A stretch of DNA of 7,923 nucleotides from Bacteroidota bacterium (GTDB lineage Bacteria; Bacteroidota; Bacteroidia; Chitinophagales; LD1), in the NCBI GenBank assembly GCA_003165135.1, contig PLSN01000188.1, positions 7,388 through 15,310 on the forward strand, in the 5' to 3' direction. A model generated the notes under the pieces. That model made no database searches and was not told the DNA's origin. It saw only the letters and a list, made by a program, of their open reading frames with translations. This document shows, in pieces, positions 6,887 through 7,923 of the stretch (position 1 is its first letter; each line of letters begins with the position of its first letter). The position numbers and the translations under genes were made by a program.

Positions 6887-7753
6887 ATGCAGATCATAAA
6901 AACGATAAAAGATATTAACAGTCAATCTATTGCATTAAAAAAAGAGGGCAAAAAAATTGGTTTCGTGCCGACCATGGGGGCGCTCCATGCGGGGCATATT
7001 TCCCTGATCCGGGAGTCAAACCGGCAAAACGACCTCACCGTCTGCTCGATCTTTGTCAATCCGACCCAGTTTAACGACCCCAGGGATTTTGAGAAATATC
7101 CGGTGACACTGGAGAGCGATATGCAGAAGCTTATCGCGGCTAAATGTGACATCCTGTTTTTGCCATCGGTGCATGAGATGTATCCGCAGGGAATGAAAAA
7201 CAATTCACCGATAGATTTTGGCTATATGGCGGGAACACTGGAGGGCGAGTTTCGGCCTGGTCATTTCGATGGTATGGCGCAGATCGTAGAGAAACTGCTC
7301 CTGGCAGTGGCACCACATCATCTATATATGGGGCAGAAGGACTACCAGCAGGCCATGATCTGCAAGGAGCTAATCAAAAAGCAAAAACTAAAGATCAAAC
7401 TCGTGACCTGCCCGATCAAACGTGAAAAGGACGGCCTGGCCATGAGCTCCCGCAATGTAAGGCTGGATCGCGCCTCACGCAGAAAAGCAGTAGAAATAGT
7501 AAAGACACTGCGCAGTATCAAGAGGGCAATGGGACGGGGGGCGAAGGACGGGGGACGGCTGGAAATAAAAGATATTGAGCGGAAAGCCGTCGAGCGTCTA
7601 GCTGCTTTCCCGGAGTTTCAGGTGGAGTATGTGGCGATACGGGATGCCAGGACCTTGAAGCCTATAAAAAAGATCAGCGCTACGACCCATGCCGTCGCCC
7701 TCATCGCCGCCCGGATAGGGGGCGTGCGGCTCATAGATAATATGCTGCTGTGA
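6887..7753 (+). CDS. panC: Pantothenate synthetase (pantoate--beta-alanine ligase), PanC
   Basis: This cytoplasmic enzyme joins pantoate to beta-alanine using ATP, through a pantoyl-adenylate, giving pantothenate for coenzyme A. It has 288 residues, close to the usual ~283. The nucleotidyltransferase fold is clear: PTMGALHAGHISLI (28-41) carries the HxGH ATP motif (H34, H37); FVNPTQF (56-62) includes Q61 of the pantoate site; LEGEFRPGHFDGMAQIV (118-134) and GQKDYQQ (149-155) are family signatures; KDGLAMSSRN (181-190) is the KMSKS-like loop. The C-terminal domain ends GGVRLIDNMLL. The start gives the usual MQIIKTIKDI opening, without a Shine-Dalgarno sequence. An oddity is the G-rich stretch GRGAKDGGR (216-224) encoded by a 7-bp tandem repeat, in the C-terminal domain away from the active-site motifs. 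It is divergent from the glycogen-synthase-like gene. panD, often next to panC, is not found in the 170 bp that follow. Confidence 0.97.
   Translation: MQIIKTIKDINSQSIALKKEGKKIGFVPTMGALHAGHISLIRESNRQNDLTVCSIFVNPTQFNDPRDFEKYPVTLESDMQKLIAAKCDILFLPSVHEMYPQGMKNNSPIDFGYMAGTLEGEFRPGHFDGMAQIVEKLLLAVAPHHLYMGQKDYQQAMICKELIKKQKLKIKLVTCPIKREKDGLAMSSRNVRLDRASRRKAVEIVKTLRSIKRAMGRGAKDGGRLEIKDIERKAVERLAAFPEFQVEYVAIRDARTLKPIKKISATTHAVALIAARIGGVRLIDNMLL
7531..7558 (+). repeat. Four-unit 7-bp G-rich tandem repeat inside panC
   Basis: The units are GGGACGG, GGGGCGA, AGGACGG and GGGACGG, four imperfect copies of a 7-mer (28 bp). The tract encodes residues 216-224 of PanC, in a part of the C-terminal domain where family members vary, probably a loop between helices. 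Its base composition is much more G-rich than the surrounding gene. A change by one 7-bp unit would shift the frame and destroy the C-terminus; a change by three units (21 bp) would keep it. Confidence 0.7.
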
Positions 7754-7807
7754 TGTCGGGCTGCACCGCAAAGGATATCAGTGGCTAAAACCCCAGGCAA
7801 GATTGTC

Positions 7808-7923
7808 ATGTCGCAACCCCGCCTGAATGACGCAGTCAGGCAGGGAAAATGCAGCGAAGCGCATTGCAGCGGAGACATCTATCAGGTCATCTGTACAAAA
7901 AAGATTCCTTCGTAGAGCTTCGC
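7808..7923. repeat. Structured intergenic repeat element, cut by the window end
   Basis: Downstream of panC the sequence is non-coding but highly structured. ATGTC (7808-7812) can pair with GACAT (7874-7878) to close two inner hairpins. The first is CCCCGCCTGA (7817-7826) with TCAGGCAGGG (7836-7845), 9 of 10 pairs, 9-nt loop. The second is AATGC (7848-7852) with GCATT (7861-7865), with an inner GC/GC pair and GAA loop. TGCAGCG occurs twice (7850-7856, 7865-7871), and CTTCG occurs twice at the right end (7908-7912, 7918-7922). The right part, AGATTCCTTCGTAGAGCTTC, is like a dispersed intergenic repeat I recall from Bacteroidota and other genomes; that is memory, not a search result. It could also help end panC transcription, though no T-run follows the stems. 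The stretch 7754-7807 before it holds nothing I recognise. Confidence 0.5.

Noticed and set aside
6922..7203. 93-codon open frame antisense to the panC 5' half
   Set aside because: It mirrors the conserved PanC coding sequence, which explains the open frame.
7618..7878. 86-codon open frame on the minus strand over the panC 3' end
   Set aside because: Most of it is antisense to the conserved PanC C-terminus and the rest runs through the structured repeat; no recognisable protein family or promoter.
7808..7923. CRISPR-like array at the right end
   Set aside because: The repeated words are only 5-7 nt, irregularly spaced and part of inverted pairs; there are no equal spacers and no cas genes.

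Overview
The window looks like a chromosomal segment from a member of the Bacteroidota, probably a Chitinophagales- or Sphingobacteriales-like lineage. Four signs point there. The C-terminus of the first protein is a gliding-associated, type B type IX secretion (T9SS) sorting domain. One lipoprotein resembles the DUF4270 family. The start codons lack Shine-Dalgarno sequences. The one clear promoter has the Bacteroidota form, a TTG box plus TAnnTTTG, instead of the E. coli -35/-10 form. The assignment to phylum is firm; anything finer is a guess.

Layout: (1) 2-2650 (+) is the 3' part of a large, cysteine-rich secreted protein made of Ig/PKD-like units and ending in a T9SS type B sorting domain; its start lies outside the window. 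(2) 2651-2726 is a short gap between convergent genes with a perfect 8-bp hairpin. (3) 6767 down to 2727 (-) is a tight three-gene operon: a short protein related to the N-terminal half of glycogen synthase, then a DUF4270-type lipoprotein (TTG start, 18-nt gap), then glmS (3-nt gap). (4) 6768-6886 is a 119-bp divergent promoter region with a good Bacteroidota promoter for the minus-strand operon. (5) 6887-7753 (+) is panC, complete, with a short G-rich 7-bp tandem repeat inside its coding sequence. (6) 7754-7923 is non-coding, with nested inverted repeats that look like one copy of an interspersed intergenic repeat, cut by the window end.

How the genes fit together: GlmS makes glucosamine-6-phosphate, the first committed step to UDP-GlcNAc for peptidoglycan and lipopolysaccharide. 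It is co-transcribed with an exported lipoprotein and with a glycosyltransferase-fold protein that has lost the residues expected of an active glycogen synthase. This suggests a cell-envelope module, but the roles of the first two genes cannot be read from sequence. PanC makes pantothenate for coenzyme A. From memory, a glycogen-synthase-like gene divergent from panC, with a DUF4270 gene beside it, recurs in Bacteroidota, so the core is probably ancestral synteny and not a mobile island. There are no tRNA, rRNA, CRISPR, transposase or phage genes. The best candidates for something poorly described are the degenerate glycogen-synthase-like protein with its operon, the repeat inside panC, and the structured repeat at the right end.
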